Of a stretch of 64,000 nt of DNA, positions 1-8,824 are shown piece after piece; the stretch's first letter is position 1; each line of letters begins with the position of its first letter. The stretch spans positions 1 through 64,000 of the forward strand of contig JAUXMV010000015.1 of the NCBI GenBank assembly GCA_030683155.1, in the 5' to 3' direction. The notes under the pieces are model-generated. The model searched no databases. It worked only from the letters and a program-made list of their open reading frames with translations, and was not told the origin of the DNA. A program made the position numbers and the translations under genes. The DNA is from Bacteroidales bacterium. GTDB taxonomy: Bacteria > Bacteroidota > Bacteroidia > Bacteroidales > F082.

Positions 1-29
1 CCACCCCCTCCCCAAAAAACATAACTCTC

Positions 30-57
30 TGTCATTCCGAACGAAGTGAGGAATCTC
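30..57 (+). repeat. Candidate dispersed intergenic repeat element (single copy in the window)
   Basis: TGTCATTCCGAACGAAGTGAGGAATCTC resembles CATTCYGARCGAAGYGARGAATC-type repeats seen across several bacterial phyla. Confidence 0.4.
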
Positions 58-203
58 ATAGTCAAATTGTAATATTTCATTTATTTACCGGACACTACTG
101 AAAAAAATTCTATTTCTTCTTTTCGATGTTGCTACATCTTACATCTATGAATTATTGCCAGGATTAAAAAAGTTTGCACTTGGTTGAAAAATCATCCGGA
201 ATT

Positions 204-929
204 TCAACTTCTAAGAGTAGAACTTCCATTTTCACCAAGTTTATCTGATAGGAAATTAATTTCTTTTTTAAGCTCATCTATTTGTTTTTCATTACTTTCA
301 ACCAATTTATCAAAGAGATTAATTTCTTCTGTTTTAAGTTTTAAAATCTGTTCTGTACGTTTATTTTTGGTCACATCAATGACGGTTATAAGACATTTTT
401 GTTCGTCTTCTGAAACAATGCCTTCAAGCAATACACTTTTTGCCTGATCACTTTTAACAATTAACCTTATTTCATTCTTTTCTTTAATTTTTGAGTCAAA
501 TACTTGGTTGATGAATTCGCGGAAAATAAATTTCGTATCCAAAGTGACATATTGAATGAAATTTTTGCCTACGAGATTTGCACGTTCTAAGCCAAGCATT
601 TTTGCTCCTGTGAGATTTAACTCACTGATAACACCCTCCTTGCTAAGGGTAAAATATCCGGTATGTGCAAATTCATACACCTCGGCATATTTATCACTCG
701 ATTTTTTCGATGCATTCCTTGCTTTTTGTAACTCATCGTTTTGCATCTCTAACTCAATCTGATGAACATCAAGTTCATGAAGCAGCTTTTGTATATCTCC
801 TTCATTCAGACTTAATTTTCGAGCTTTTCGAATCCTGATTGCTTTTGCTTTCGTTTTATCCTCAAGCATTTTTTCGGCTTTCTGACGAAGCAAAAGAGCA
901 TCTTCAGCACTCATTTTTCCATTTTTCAT
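204..929 (-). CDS. PAS domain-containing protein without a kinase domain
   Basis: 241 aa; N-terminal coiled coil (ELDVHQIELEMQNDELQ) followed by a PAS-like region (YAEVYEFAHTGYFTLSKEGVISELNLTGAKMLG). Confidence 0.8.
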   Translation of the reverse strand: MKNGKMSAEDALLLRQKAEKMLEDKTKAKAIRIRKARKLSLNEGDIQKLLHELDVHQIELEMQNDELQKARNASKKSSDKYAEVYEFAHTGYFTLSKEGVISELNLTGAKMLGLERANLVGKNFIQYVTLDTKFIFREFINQVFDSKIKEKNEIRLIVKSDQAKSVLLEGIVSEDEQKCLITVIDVTKNKRTEQILKLKTEEINLFDKLVESNEKQIDELKKEINFLSDKLGENGSSTLRS

Positions 930-1046
930 TTTTTCTGTTATATGTAATTTATATCAAACATTTCTATAGACTGTTTGGTTCAAAATCTTCCAATTCCAAT
1001 CTTAATTTCATTCTTAAGTAAACGCAAAAGCCAGTTACTCTTTTAT

Positions 1047-3986
1047 TCAATCTGAAAGGTTTGACCCAAAAACAATGAAATCACCTTCCCTTCCCATCTC
1101 ATCAAAAATTTTAAACACAGTCCATTTTATCTGTATCAATTCTCCTTTGTCATTATTAATCTTGCTCACAAAACTATTGTTACTGCTATCATTCGCAACC
1201 TTACTCAGCATTTCAGGAAAACTATTGATTGATTCTTTTGGCAGAAAAAGTTTATCAAAGCCTTTACCGATTACCTTGTCGCGACTGCTCCCTAAAAGCT
1301 TCTCAGCCATAGGATTGAATTCAATCACATTACCCTCAGAAGACAAACTTATCATCGCGCCCGGAACTGATTGAATAAATCCACGAAGCATCTGTTGCGT
1401 CTTGGTAATAGCAATCTCCAGGAGTTTTGATTTTGTAATATCAATGAAAGTAATAACCAAACCTTCAATTTTATCCTGAGTAGTGCGATAAGGCATTATT
1501 CTGATTTTAAACCATCGCTTATCGAATGTAGCCACCTCCTTTTCAATGAATACCAATGTGCGCAAAACTTCTTTTGAATCATTATACAATTCGGGATAAT
1601 CCAGTTCATTTACCTGATCAGTAAAAAGCCTTCCTATATCACTAGGTCTGAGTTTAAAAATCTTGGTAGCCGGAAACGTAAATTGTCTTATTTTCAATTC
1701 TTTATCAAGAAAAAGCGTTGGTATTTCGATACTGTTGAGAAGGTTATTCATATCGTTGTTCACCCTTGCATAGTCATCCACTTTGCTTTGCAATTCAGCA
1801 TTCACGGTATGAAGTTCTTCGTTCAGGCTCTGCATTTCCTCCTTTGAAGTAGTTAGCTCTTCATTGGTCGATTGTAATTCTTCATTGGTCGATTGAAGTT
1901 CTTCGTTGGTCGATTTCAGCTCCTCCTGCGAAGTCTGCATCTCTTCTCTGGCACTTTGCAATTCCTCCTTGAATCGTTTAAGTTCATTCTCTAATTCTAT
2001 CTGGTATTCGCTTTTGCTATGTTTTTTAGTTTTTGCGCTAGATTGTTTAACGCTCGTTTTTGAGACATCAGTGAACACCACGAGTATTTTTCCATGTAAT
2101 GCAAGTGGCTTTTCAATTTGTTGAAGGGTAACATCAACAGCATATTCATGTTCGTTGTTTCCAATGAGGATACTTTTTAAACTTACTTTTTCAAAATTCT
2201 GCTTTGCTTTCCTGAAAGCAGTGGGTAACTCATTGCGCAAACCTTCCCTTGCCATCGCAAAAATGTTCATGTTGGCTTTTCCGGCTGCAGGCTCAAGATA
2301 TTTGCCTGTACTGCCGGTAATATAAAGTATGTCGCCCTGATCGGCAACGAGCACACTTGAAGGAGAAAACTGTTGTAAAAGGATTTGATCAGTAAGGCTT
2401 TGAATGTTGTCCGGTATTTTTGTAGAGGTCATGTTTTTACCAATATTTATTTTAGAGATTGAAAAAGAGCCTGGAAAATCGAAAAGTTCCTCTTGCTTAG
2501 GTAAGCCTGATTTCATGTAGATTTTGAATTTTGAATCAACCAAAGAATATAATCTGCTATGTGCGCTGTTGGTTTCTGCACTTCCTAAGATCAAAATTCC
2601 ACCATTGTTCAAGCTGTAATGAAAAAGTGACAAAAGTTTCTTTTGCAATTCAGGCTCCAGATAAATGAGTAAATTCCGGCAGATCAGTATATCAAGTTTC
2701 GTAAATGGAGGATCTTTTATAACATTCTGTGGCGCAAAAACAATCATTTCACGAATTTCGTTGATCACACGATATTGATCTTCACTTTTTTTGAAAAAAC
2801 GATTCAAGCGATCTTGAGATACATCTGCTACGATATTTGCAGGATAAATACCTTTCCGTGCAACCTCAATGGCGTTGGCATCTAAATCTGTAGCAAAAAT
2901 CTGAAGTGATAAATTGATTTCCGGCTTTAGTTTATTGATAACTTCTTTAAACAGAATTGCCAGTGAATAAGCTTCTTCGCCCGTTGAACATGCTGGTATC
3001 CAAGCTCTTAACATGTAACTTTGTTTGTAACTTTTTACCAGCAAAGGCAATACTTTTTCCTTTAAATGCTCCCAAACATCACTATCGCGGAAAAAACTTG
3101 TCACACCAATCAATAATTCTTTGAATAGAATATCTATTTCAGACGTATTTTCCTGTAAATATCTGACATAGGACGCAATTTTCGATAGCTGATGAATACC
3201 CATGCGTCTTTCAATACGACGATACAGCGTGTTTTTTTTATACAGCGAGAAGTCATGTCCGGTTTGAGACCTCAAGAGAATCACAATTTTTTCGAGAGAA
3301 CTGCTGTCTTTTTCCGACTCCTTTATAGATGCTTCATGGAATGGCTGATCAAGGAGTTTGATAAGCTTTGAGGGCAACTCATTTGGAGGTGCAACGATAT
3401 CAACAACAACCGATTCTATTGCTGAGCGCGGCATGCTGTCATATTTTGATGATGCGGGATCCTGAACCAACACCATGCCATTGGATTCTTTTATTGCTTT
3501 CAAACCCAAACTACCATCAGAACCCATACCCGAAAGAATAATTCCTATTGAATCAGTACTTCTGTCGGCAGCAAGTGATCGCAAAAAGAAATCGATCGGC
3601 AGTCTTAATCCACGTGATTCCATAGGTTCAAACAGATGCAATGAATTGTTCATAATCGACATGCTTGTGTTTGAAGGAATTACATAAACGCAGTTAGGCT
3701 CAATCTGCATGAGGTCAGTGACAGTAAAAACCTTCATTTCAGTGGTTCTTTGCAGTATTTCGCACAAGATTCCCTTATGATTCGGATCGAGGTGCTGAAT
3801 CACGACAAAGGCCAATCCTGTATTAAAAGGCATATTATTAAAAAACTGCTCCAATGCTTCCAAACCTCCGGCTGAAGCTCCAATTGCGACAACAGGTATT
3901 TTCAGTATTTCATCATCTGAAATACCATTGGGTTTTTTTCCAATGTTCTGTTTAGTTTTGGCCTCTGGTTTGATTTGTTTTTTCAT
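1047..3986 (-). CDS. CheB-CheR-PAS fusion protein (methylesterase/methyltransferase signalling protein)
   Basis: 979 aa; CheB motifs GASAGGLEAL, QHLDPNHKG, SGMGSDGS; CheR motifs (FKELLIGVTSFFRDSDVWEHL, ACSTGEEAYSLAI, CRNLLIYL); coiled coil; C-terminal PAS domains; no histidine kinase. Confidence 0.93.
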   Translation of the reverse strand: MKKQIKPEAKTKQNIGKKPNGISDDEILKIPVVAIGASAGGLEALEQFFNNMPFNTGLAFVVIQHLDPNHKGILCEILQRTTEMKVFTVTDLMQIEPNCVYVIPSNTSMSIMNNSLHLFEPMESRGLRLPIDFFLRSLAADRSTDSIGIILSGMGSDGSLGLKAIKESNGMVLVQDPASSKYDSMPRSAIESVVVDIVAPPNELPSKLIKLLDQPFHEASIKESEKDSSSLEKIVILLRSQTGHDFSLYKKNTLYRRIERRMGIHQLSKIASYVRYLQENTSEIDILFKELLIGVTSFFRDSDVWEHLKEKVLPLLVKSYKQSYMLRAWIPACSTGEEAYSLAILFKEVINKLKPEINLSLQIFATDLDANAIEVARKGIYPANIVADVSQDRLNRFFKKSEDQYRVINEIREMIVFAPQNVIKDPPFTKLDILICRNLLIYLEPELQKKLLSLFHYSLNNGGILILGSAETNSAHSRLYSLVDSKFKIYMKSGLPKQEELFDFPGSFSISKINIGKNMTSTKIPDNIQSLTDQILLQQFSPSSVLVADQGDILYITGSTGKYLEPAAGKANMNIFAMAREGLRNELPTAFRKAKQNFEKVSLKSILIGNNEHEYAVDVTLQQIEKPLALHGKILVVFTDVSKTSVKQSSAKTKKHSKSEYQIELENELKRFKEELQSAREEMQTSQEELKSTNEELQSTNEELQSTNEELTTSKEEMQSLNEELHTVNAELQSKVDDYARVNNDMNNLLNSIEIPTLFLDKELKIRQFTFPATKIFKLRPSDIGRLFTDQVNELDYPELYNDSKEVLRTLVFIEKEVATFDKRWFKIRIMPYRTTQDKIEGLVITFIDITKSKLLEIAITKTQQMLRGFIQSVPGAMISLSSEGNVIEFNPMAEKLLGSSRDKVIGKGFDKLFLPKESINSFPEMLSKVANDSSNNSFVSKINNDKGELIQIKWTVFKIFDEMGREGDFIVFGSNLSD
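1858..1920 (-). repeat. 3 x 21-bp in-frame tandem repeat encoding (STNEELQ)n coiled coil
   Basis: tcttcattggtcgattgtaat / tcttcattggtcgattgaagt / tcttcgttggtcgatttcagc. Confidence 0.85.
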
Positions 3987-4221
3987 AAAGACACTTTTAT
4001 CGACTGAAAAAAAATATATTGCTACAAATCAATGCTTTAAATAACTCCAAGAGTTGTTTTTTTCGAGGCTGTTTATTATTTGGGTAAAAGTACATCATAC
4101 AAAGATATAAAGCAATTTTTTGATAAAAAAGTTAAATCAACTCAGGTTAAAATTTAAAATATTCAATTTCAACCCCCTAGAAAGTAAGACAAAAGAAACC
4201 TTAATTATTTTTCAATTTTTC

Positions 4222-4251
4222 TTGCAGTTTCAAAAAAAGGTCTTACTTTTG
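4222..4251 (+). promoter_or_regulatory. Bacteroidota-type -33/-7 promoter of tRNA-Asp
   Basis: TTG (4222) followed by TACTTTTG (4244-4251), matching the TTTG...TAnnTTTG consensus, 34 nt upstream of the tRNA. Confidence 0.6.
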
Positions 4252-4284
4252 CAACGCTTTAGGGCAACAAGTTCTTTGGTAAAC

Positions 4285-4359
4285 GGATCGGTAGTTCAGT
4301 TTGGTTAGAATACGTGCCTGTCACGCACGGGGTCGCGGGTTCGAGTCCCGTCCGGTCCG
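4285..4359 (+). tRNA. tRNA-Asp (GTC)
   Basis: Cloverleaf: GGATCGG/CCGGTCC acceptor (one G-U), anticodon arm CGTGC-ctGTCac-GCACG, T-loop GGTTCGAGTCC. Confidence 0.96.
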
Positions 4360-4382
4360 CTCTTTAAGATTACAAATCTTAT

Positions 4383-4418
4383 AAAAACGCTAATTTTTAA
4401 TGAGTTAGCGTTTTTTTT
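4383..4418 (+). terminator. Rho-independent terminator of tRNA-Asp
   Basis: 11-bp perfect stem AAAAACGCTAA...TTAGCGTTTTT plus T-run. Confidence 0.85.
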
Positions 4419-4590
4419 GTTTACACAACACCCAAATTTTTCATTCTTTCTCATAAAAAAGGTGTCCAAATCGGTGTCCATTTTAGACAGTTTTTTATGG
4501 ACACCAATTTTCGAGAAGTTGGCCAAATGTAATGGCCTGCGTTAGGATAATGAAAAAGCTTTGCAACTTTGTGTTAATGTCCGGCAAATT

Positions 4591-4710
4591 TTAGCTGCAT
4601 TGTCCTAGTAGAACCCAGATAATCACAAAAACTACAATGGTGCCCAAGCAGCCGCCACCTAATTTCGATGCTCCGTATCCTGAAATTAATCCCCTAAATA
4701 AATTATTCAT
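4591..4710 (-). CDS. Small glycine-rich single-pass membrane protein (39 aa), not in the ORF track
   Basis: Minus-strand translation MNNLFRGLISGYGASKLGGGCLGTIVVFVIIWVLLGQCS*; hydrophobic helix after a GGGC turn. Confidence 0.65.
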   Translation of the reverse strand: MNNLFRGLISGYGASKLGGGCLGTIVVFVIIWVLLGQCS

Positions 4711-4943
4711 TTGTAATTATGTTTATTAAGTGTTAAGCTACAGATTTTTAATATTTCAAAGGTGAACAATTCCAACAGTGAATCATTATACAATTCAACA
4801 AAAGTATTGCATTCTTCACATCTTTATGTTTTCTTTTCGTTGAAGGGTACCACTAAATTCAAGATAGTCTAATGGTAAATTTAATCGCTGCTTTGCCAAA
4901 GTACTGCTATTAAAAATTCCTTCTCCAAAAATTTATTTGCAGT

Positions 4944-5798
4944 TTATTTTTCCGCAAACTCTATCAACGCTTTGTTAAACTTCTTCGTTTCTTCCAGAAA
5001 CAGGCTATGTCCGCTTTTTTCGAAAGCAACAAGTTTAGATTTAGCAATACCTGCTTTCATTTGTTCGGCCAGGTCGAAAGAGCAGATTTTATCCTTTTTA
5101 CCGTGCAAAATCAATGTTGGAATGTTGATTTTTACAATATCAGGCCTCATATCTGTATCACGCAAAGCAACCAAACATTCGGCGGTTGCATGGGACGAAG
5201 CGCTCAAACCAATCCCATTCAACCAATTGACCATTCCTTCATTTAATGAAGTCTCGGTTGCCGAAAATATCTTTGCAAAATCAGACAGAAGTTTTGGACG
5301 ATCTTCATTATTTTGTTTAATCAGTTCATCAACTGCACTTTGTAGTAGATTGAACGGGAAATCCTCACGCTGTGTCCAAATCGGGACTGCTGCTCCGGCC
5401 AAAACCAGTTTGGTTACATGTCCTTCATTGTATGCCGATACAAACCGGACAGCAATTGCACCACCCATAGAAAAACCAACCATCATTGCATCTTTTATAT
5501 CCAGTTTGTCCAAAATTCGCTTGATATCCAAGGCATGAATATTGTAATCGTAGGCTCCAAAAGGTTTGTCTGATTTGCCAAAACCTCTTAAAGTGATACC
5601 AATAACGCGAAAATTTTTATTTACCAGATCGTTGTATTGGTACTCATACATCTCGTCACTTAAAGGCCAACCGTGTATCAAAACAATGGGGTTGCCATTG
5701 CCTGCATCCGTAACGTGTAGGTTCACATTCGTTTCAACCTTAATGTATTCGGCTCTGGCCTTCTCTTTATGTGTTTTTTCTTTAATATTTTCCATCAT
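4944..5798 (-). CDS. Alpha/beta fold hydrolase
   Basis: 284 aa; LIHGWPLS oxyanion region, nucleophile elbow GFSMGG, C-terminal KSGHSLFLEE. Confidence 0.92.
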   Translation of the reverse strand: MMENIKEKTHKEKARAEYIKVETNVNLHVTDAGNGNPIVLIHGWPLSDEMYEYQYNDLVNKNFRVIGITLRGFGKSDKPFGAYDYNIHALDIKRILDKLDIKDAMMVGFSMGGAIAVRFVSAYNEGHVTKLVLAGAAVPIWTQREDFPFNLLQSAVDELIKQNNEDRPKLLSDFAKIFSATETSLNEGMVNWLNGIGLSASSHATAECLVALRDTDMRPDIVKINIPTLILHGKKDKICSFDLAEQMKAGIAKSKLVAFEKSGHSLFLEETKKFNKALIEFAEK

Positions 5799-6034
5799 TT
5801 CATGTTTGGGTTCAGAGGATGTTGCTTTTTATATTTTTGCAACATCAAACTCAGCGATTCATAATAAGTTTTTAAAACATTCAGATTTATATCCGGATCT
5901 TCTTCATTGGGAACTGTCACCGGCATTTCTTCGATAAATTTGGAAAGCTCTGGATAATGCTCATGGATTGTCAATGTAATTTCCAGGATTTTTGAGTTCA
6001 AATCCTTTTCGAGTTCTTCGTTTGTCATGTCCAA
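5795..6034 (-). CDS. Conserved hypothetical protein (79 aa)
   Basis: 4-bp overlap with the downstream hydrolase and tight spacing to the upstream gene, operon-like. Confidence 0.7.
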   Translation of the reverse strand: MDMTNEELEKDLNSKILEITLTIHEHYPELSKFIEEMPVTVPNEEDPDINLNVLKTYYESLSLMLQKYKKQHPLNPNMK

Positions 6035-6040
6035 CTTTTT

Positions 6041-7195
6041 TCAATATCGAAAGATTGCTGCAAGGCCTGTTTCCGAAGGTAATTTTTCTGTTGGCAGAAC
6101 CATAACCTGACCGCCCATTTTTGTTACTAATTCTGCCATATCGTCAAGCAAATCATCTACTTTCGGATTTGTTAAATCCTTTTTTTGTGTATTGCCTGTA
6201 ATCAGATTTGTTATTCGAACAGCAATCTTCCGGTCTGCTTCAATAAGAAGAGTATCAACTCTGCCTTCGACAGCAGCTAAAGCAACTTCCTTAATGTCAT
6301 CACTTCCTTTTCCATCTGCCTTTGCCTGCTCAAATCTTGAAACAAAACTGTCAAGTTTCATTAAATACACAGGTTCCATTATTTCCCAGGCAAGATTTAC
6401 AAGTTTATCAGCTGAAACAGATGTCGGGTTGATTGAAATGCTTTTGTCCAGCAGCAATGGATTTTTATTTACTTTTTGAAACAAGCTATGGTGTTCGGGC
6501 AAAGCTGCAAGAATAAGTGGCCAACCTTTAGGTTTTGAATATATATCGTAAATATTATTCGCAACCACTCGAAAAAACCGCTCAGCGTCTTTATCCACCT
6601 CATCTTTTTTACCACCATGACCGTGGTGCATACTTGTGCTTTCACCTCCTGTTCCACCGTAAGATGCAACCGTCGAATGCTTGTCGGTCAAATCGTCACC
6701 GAGTGCATCTGTTATGGTTCTTGGAATTCCAGCCATGATTTCTATCTCGTCAAGTGAATGGCGGTTACCTTCAAAAAGCCGGATATCATGAAGACTTAAG
6801 CCCAAAACATGATAGCGATCGGTCGATTGCAGATAATGCCTGAGAGGCTTCGTGTGAAAACTATCAGCCACAATTGCGACTTCTTCAACAGATACTGGAA
6901 AACCTACAATTTTAACAACTTCGTTAGCACTAAAAACAGCCAAACCATTTAATGTATGATTCCATAAACTGTCATCATTGACAAGGGCTTCCAAAGGTTC
7001 CAGATGTTTTTTTGCTTCACTGGCTGAGTATTTTTTTAAAAGCGATTCTTCCAATTGCTTGAGAAGGTTTTTAAATCTGATTGGATCCTGAAGATTTTCA
7101 GGATGACTTCGGTGAGTAGGCATGTAGAGAGAAAGGCATGGTTCCTGACTTATTGCCTGGAGTTCCTGGATGAATTCTTTACTTAGTAATTCCAT
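6041..7195 (-). CDS. Bacterial archaeo-eukaryotic release factor (baeRF) family protein
   Basis: 384 aa; N-terminus FIQELQAISQEPCLSLYMPTHRSHPENLQDPIRFKNLLKQLE and loop HHGHGGKKDEVDKDAERFFRVVANNI resemble the baeRF/eRF1-like family. Confidence 0.8.
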   Translation of the reverse strand: MELLSKEFIQELQAISQEPCLSLYMPTHRSHPENLQDPIRFKNLLKQLEESLLKKYSASEAKKHLEPLEALVNDDSLWNHTLNGLAVFSANEVVKIVGFPVSVEEVAIVADSFHTKPLRHYLQSTDRYHVLGLSLHDIRLFEGNRHSLDEIEIMAGIPRTITDALGDDLTDKHSTVASYGGTGGESTSMHHGHGGKKDEVDKDAERFFRVVANNIYDIYSKPKGWPLILAALPEHHSLFQKVNKNPLLLDKSISINPTSVSADKLVNLAWEIMEPVYLMKLDSFVSRFEQAKADGKGSDDIKEVALAAVEGRVDTLLIEADRKIAVRITNLITGNTQKKDLTNPKVDDLLDDMAELVTKMGGQVMVLPTEKLPSETGLAAIFRY

Positions 7196-7210
7196 AGTTT
7201 TTCTTTTATT

Positions 7211-7933
7211 TTATATTTCTTCTATTGTAATTGCTTTTTTATCTATTCCCAAATTTGTCAATTGCTTTTGTATTGTATCCATCATGGGTGGTGGGCCACA
7301 TATATAATATTGCTTGTCAAAGCCGGCTATACTTTCCTTTAAGAAGCCTTCGTCTATTTGTCCGTGTGCATACCCGTCTGCTATTTCATCAGATAAAATG
7401 TTGATGAAATTTTCTCCCAACAACTTTTTAAATTCGAGGGCAAGTATGATATCATCTTTGGTTTTGTTAGCAAAAATGAGTTTGTTTCCACCTGTCTCAT
7501 TTTTTGATTGCAGATACCTGAAAATGCAAATAAACGGTGTGACTCCGGCGCCTCCCGCAATAAATACCCCTTCGCCCTTATACTCGATTGCACCAAAAAC
7601 ATCATGCAGAATCAGCTCGTCATTTTTGTCGAGTTGTTTCATTTCGTTGGTGACACCCTTGTGTGCAGGATAAGTTTTGATGATAAATTCAAGAAAATCA
7701 TTCTCAGGCAACGAAGTGAAAGTAAATGGTCTTTTTTCATCAGACCAACCGTCTTTGTTAATTGCAATTTCAGTTGCCTGTCCAGGATTGAAGTTGTATT
7801 TCTGAGGTCTTTCAGTTACAATTTGTAAAACATCGTGCGTGACGTGTTTGATTGATTTAATTTTTACGAGATGTTGTTTCATATAAAAGTATTTCGTTTG
7901 TTCCTTAATGATGAATGGTGCTATTTTATTCAT
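7211..7933 (-). CDS. FAD-binding ferredoxin/flavodoxin-NADP reductase-like oxidoreductase
   Basis: 240 aa; FAD motif RPFTFTSLP, NAD-binding GGAGVTPFI, C-terminal YYICGPPPMMD. Confidence 0.9.
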   Translation of the reverse strand: MNKIAPFIIKEQTKYFYMKQHLVKIKSIKHVTHDVLQIVTERPQKYNFNPGQATEIAINKDGWSDEKRPFTFTSLPENDFLEFIIKTYPAHKGVTNEMKQLDKNDELILHDVFGAIEYKGEGVFIAGGAGVTPFICIFRYLQSKNETGGNKLIFANKTKDDIILALEFKKLLGENFINILSDEIADGYAHGQIDEGFLKESIAGFDKQYYICGPPPMMDTIQKQLTNLGIDKKAITIEEI

Positions 7934-7977
7934 GAATTATGGAAAGGCGAAGTTCCGAACCATTTCACTTACATGTT

Positions 7978-8005
7978 TTACAGAACTATCAGGAAAACTT
8001 ACATC
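7978..8005 (-). promoter_or_regulatory. 28-bp promoter element, copy A (upstream of the reductase operon)
   Basis: Minus-strand GATGTAAGTTTTCCTGATAGTTCTGTAA; matches 9549-9576 at 27/28 positions in the same orientation relative to the downstream gene. Confidence 0.6.
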
Positions 8006-8092
8006 ATTCTCATGTTACATCGCATCATAGCTTAACAATTATTCAAACAAAAAACATGTAGTTATATACTTATTATGCTTTGCATGAGACAT

Positions 8093-8713
8093 TTACTTTT
8101 CGAAACTGAAACTTTCCTGATTTTCTTTTTTTTCTTTTCGAGCGATTCGTGCAATTTCTTTGGCAATATTTTCAGGCGAAAGAATAAAGTCGATGCACCC
8201 GCTGGCTATAGCGGATTCCGGCATGTCAGGATATGCTGCTGTCTCAGGTTTTTGAGCGATGGTAATGCCACCAACTTCCTTTATACCACAAAGTGCTTCT
8301 GCACCATCACCATCATAGCCTGAAACTATTACTGCGATTAATTTGCCGTCCCAATTCTGAGTGAGAGAGCGCATGAAAATAGTGATTACATCGGGCCATC
8401 CCCACGGTTTTGAGATGGGCTTCAGACGAAACTCTCCGTTAAGAACATGTAAATCACGTTTTTCAGGAATGATGAAAACATGATTAGGGACAATGTCTAA
8501 TTTCTCCCTAATCAGTCTGACAGGCATCTCAGTGTAACCCGGCAAAATTTGATGCAACATGGTGGCAACTATTCTAAGGTGATTAACTATTACGATTGCG
8601 ACACCCAGGTCGGATGGCAGATTTTTCAATAAACACGTATAGGCCTCCAGCCCTCCGGCCGAACCGCCTACACAGACGATTGGAAAGTCTTTTGCAGAGT
8701 TTCTCGTTTTCAT
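8093..8713 (-). CDS. Stand-alone CheB methylesterase-domain protein (no receiver domain)
   Basis: 206 aa; CVGGSAGGLEAY, VNHL, VSGYDGDGAEAL (Ser/His/Asp of the CheB catalytic site). Confidence 0.9.
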   Translation of the reverse strand: MKTRNSAKDFPIVCVGGSAGGLEAYTCLLKNLPSDLGVAIVIVNHLRIVATMLHQILPGYTEMPVRLIREKLDIVPNHVFIIPEKRDLHVLNGEFRLKPISKPWGWPDVITIFMRSLTQNWDGKLIAVIVSGYDGDGAEALCGIKEVGGITIAQKPETAAYPDMPESAIASGCIDFILSPENIAKEIARIARKEKKENQESFSFEK

Positions 8714-8824
8714 ATTTTATGTCTCCAAATCAGTCAGAAAAGTAAATCAACTTGTCTCTATGCCAGAATCGTATTTTCTTTCTGAGCTGCACTGTATTAT
8801 TGCATTTGTCAGCCGACTTCGTCT

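Noticed and set aside
4305-4526. 73-aa minus-strand ORF ending ...GPDGTRTRDPVRDRHVF
   Set aside because: Its C-terminus is the antisense translation of tRNA-Asp (the well-known spurious DGTRTRDP peptide) and it crosses the terminator.
4285-4710. Intact genomic island inserted at tRNA-Asp
   Set aside because: No integrase gene and no second copy of the tRNA 3' end visible in the window; at most a scar.
4972-5538. 188-aa plus-strand ORF
   Set aside because: Antisense to the clear alpha/beta hydrolase; no recognisable domain and low-complexity Ser-rich composition typical of shadow ORFs.
8093-8713. Orphan CheB as part of a full chemotaxis operon
   Set aside because: No cheA, cheW, cheY or MCP gene is present in the window.
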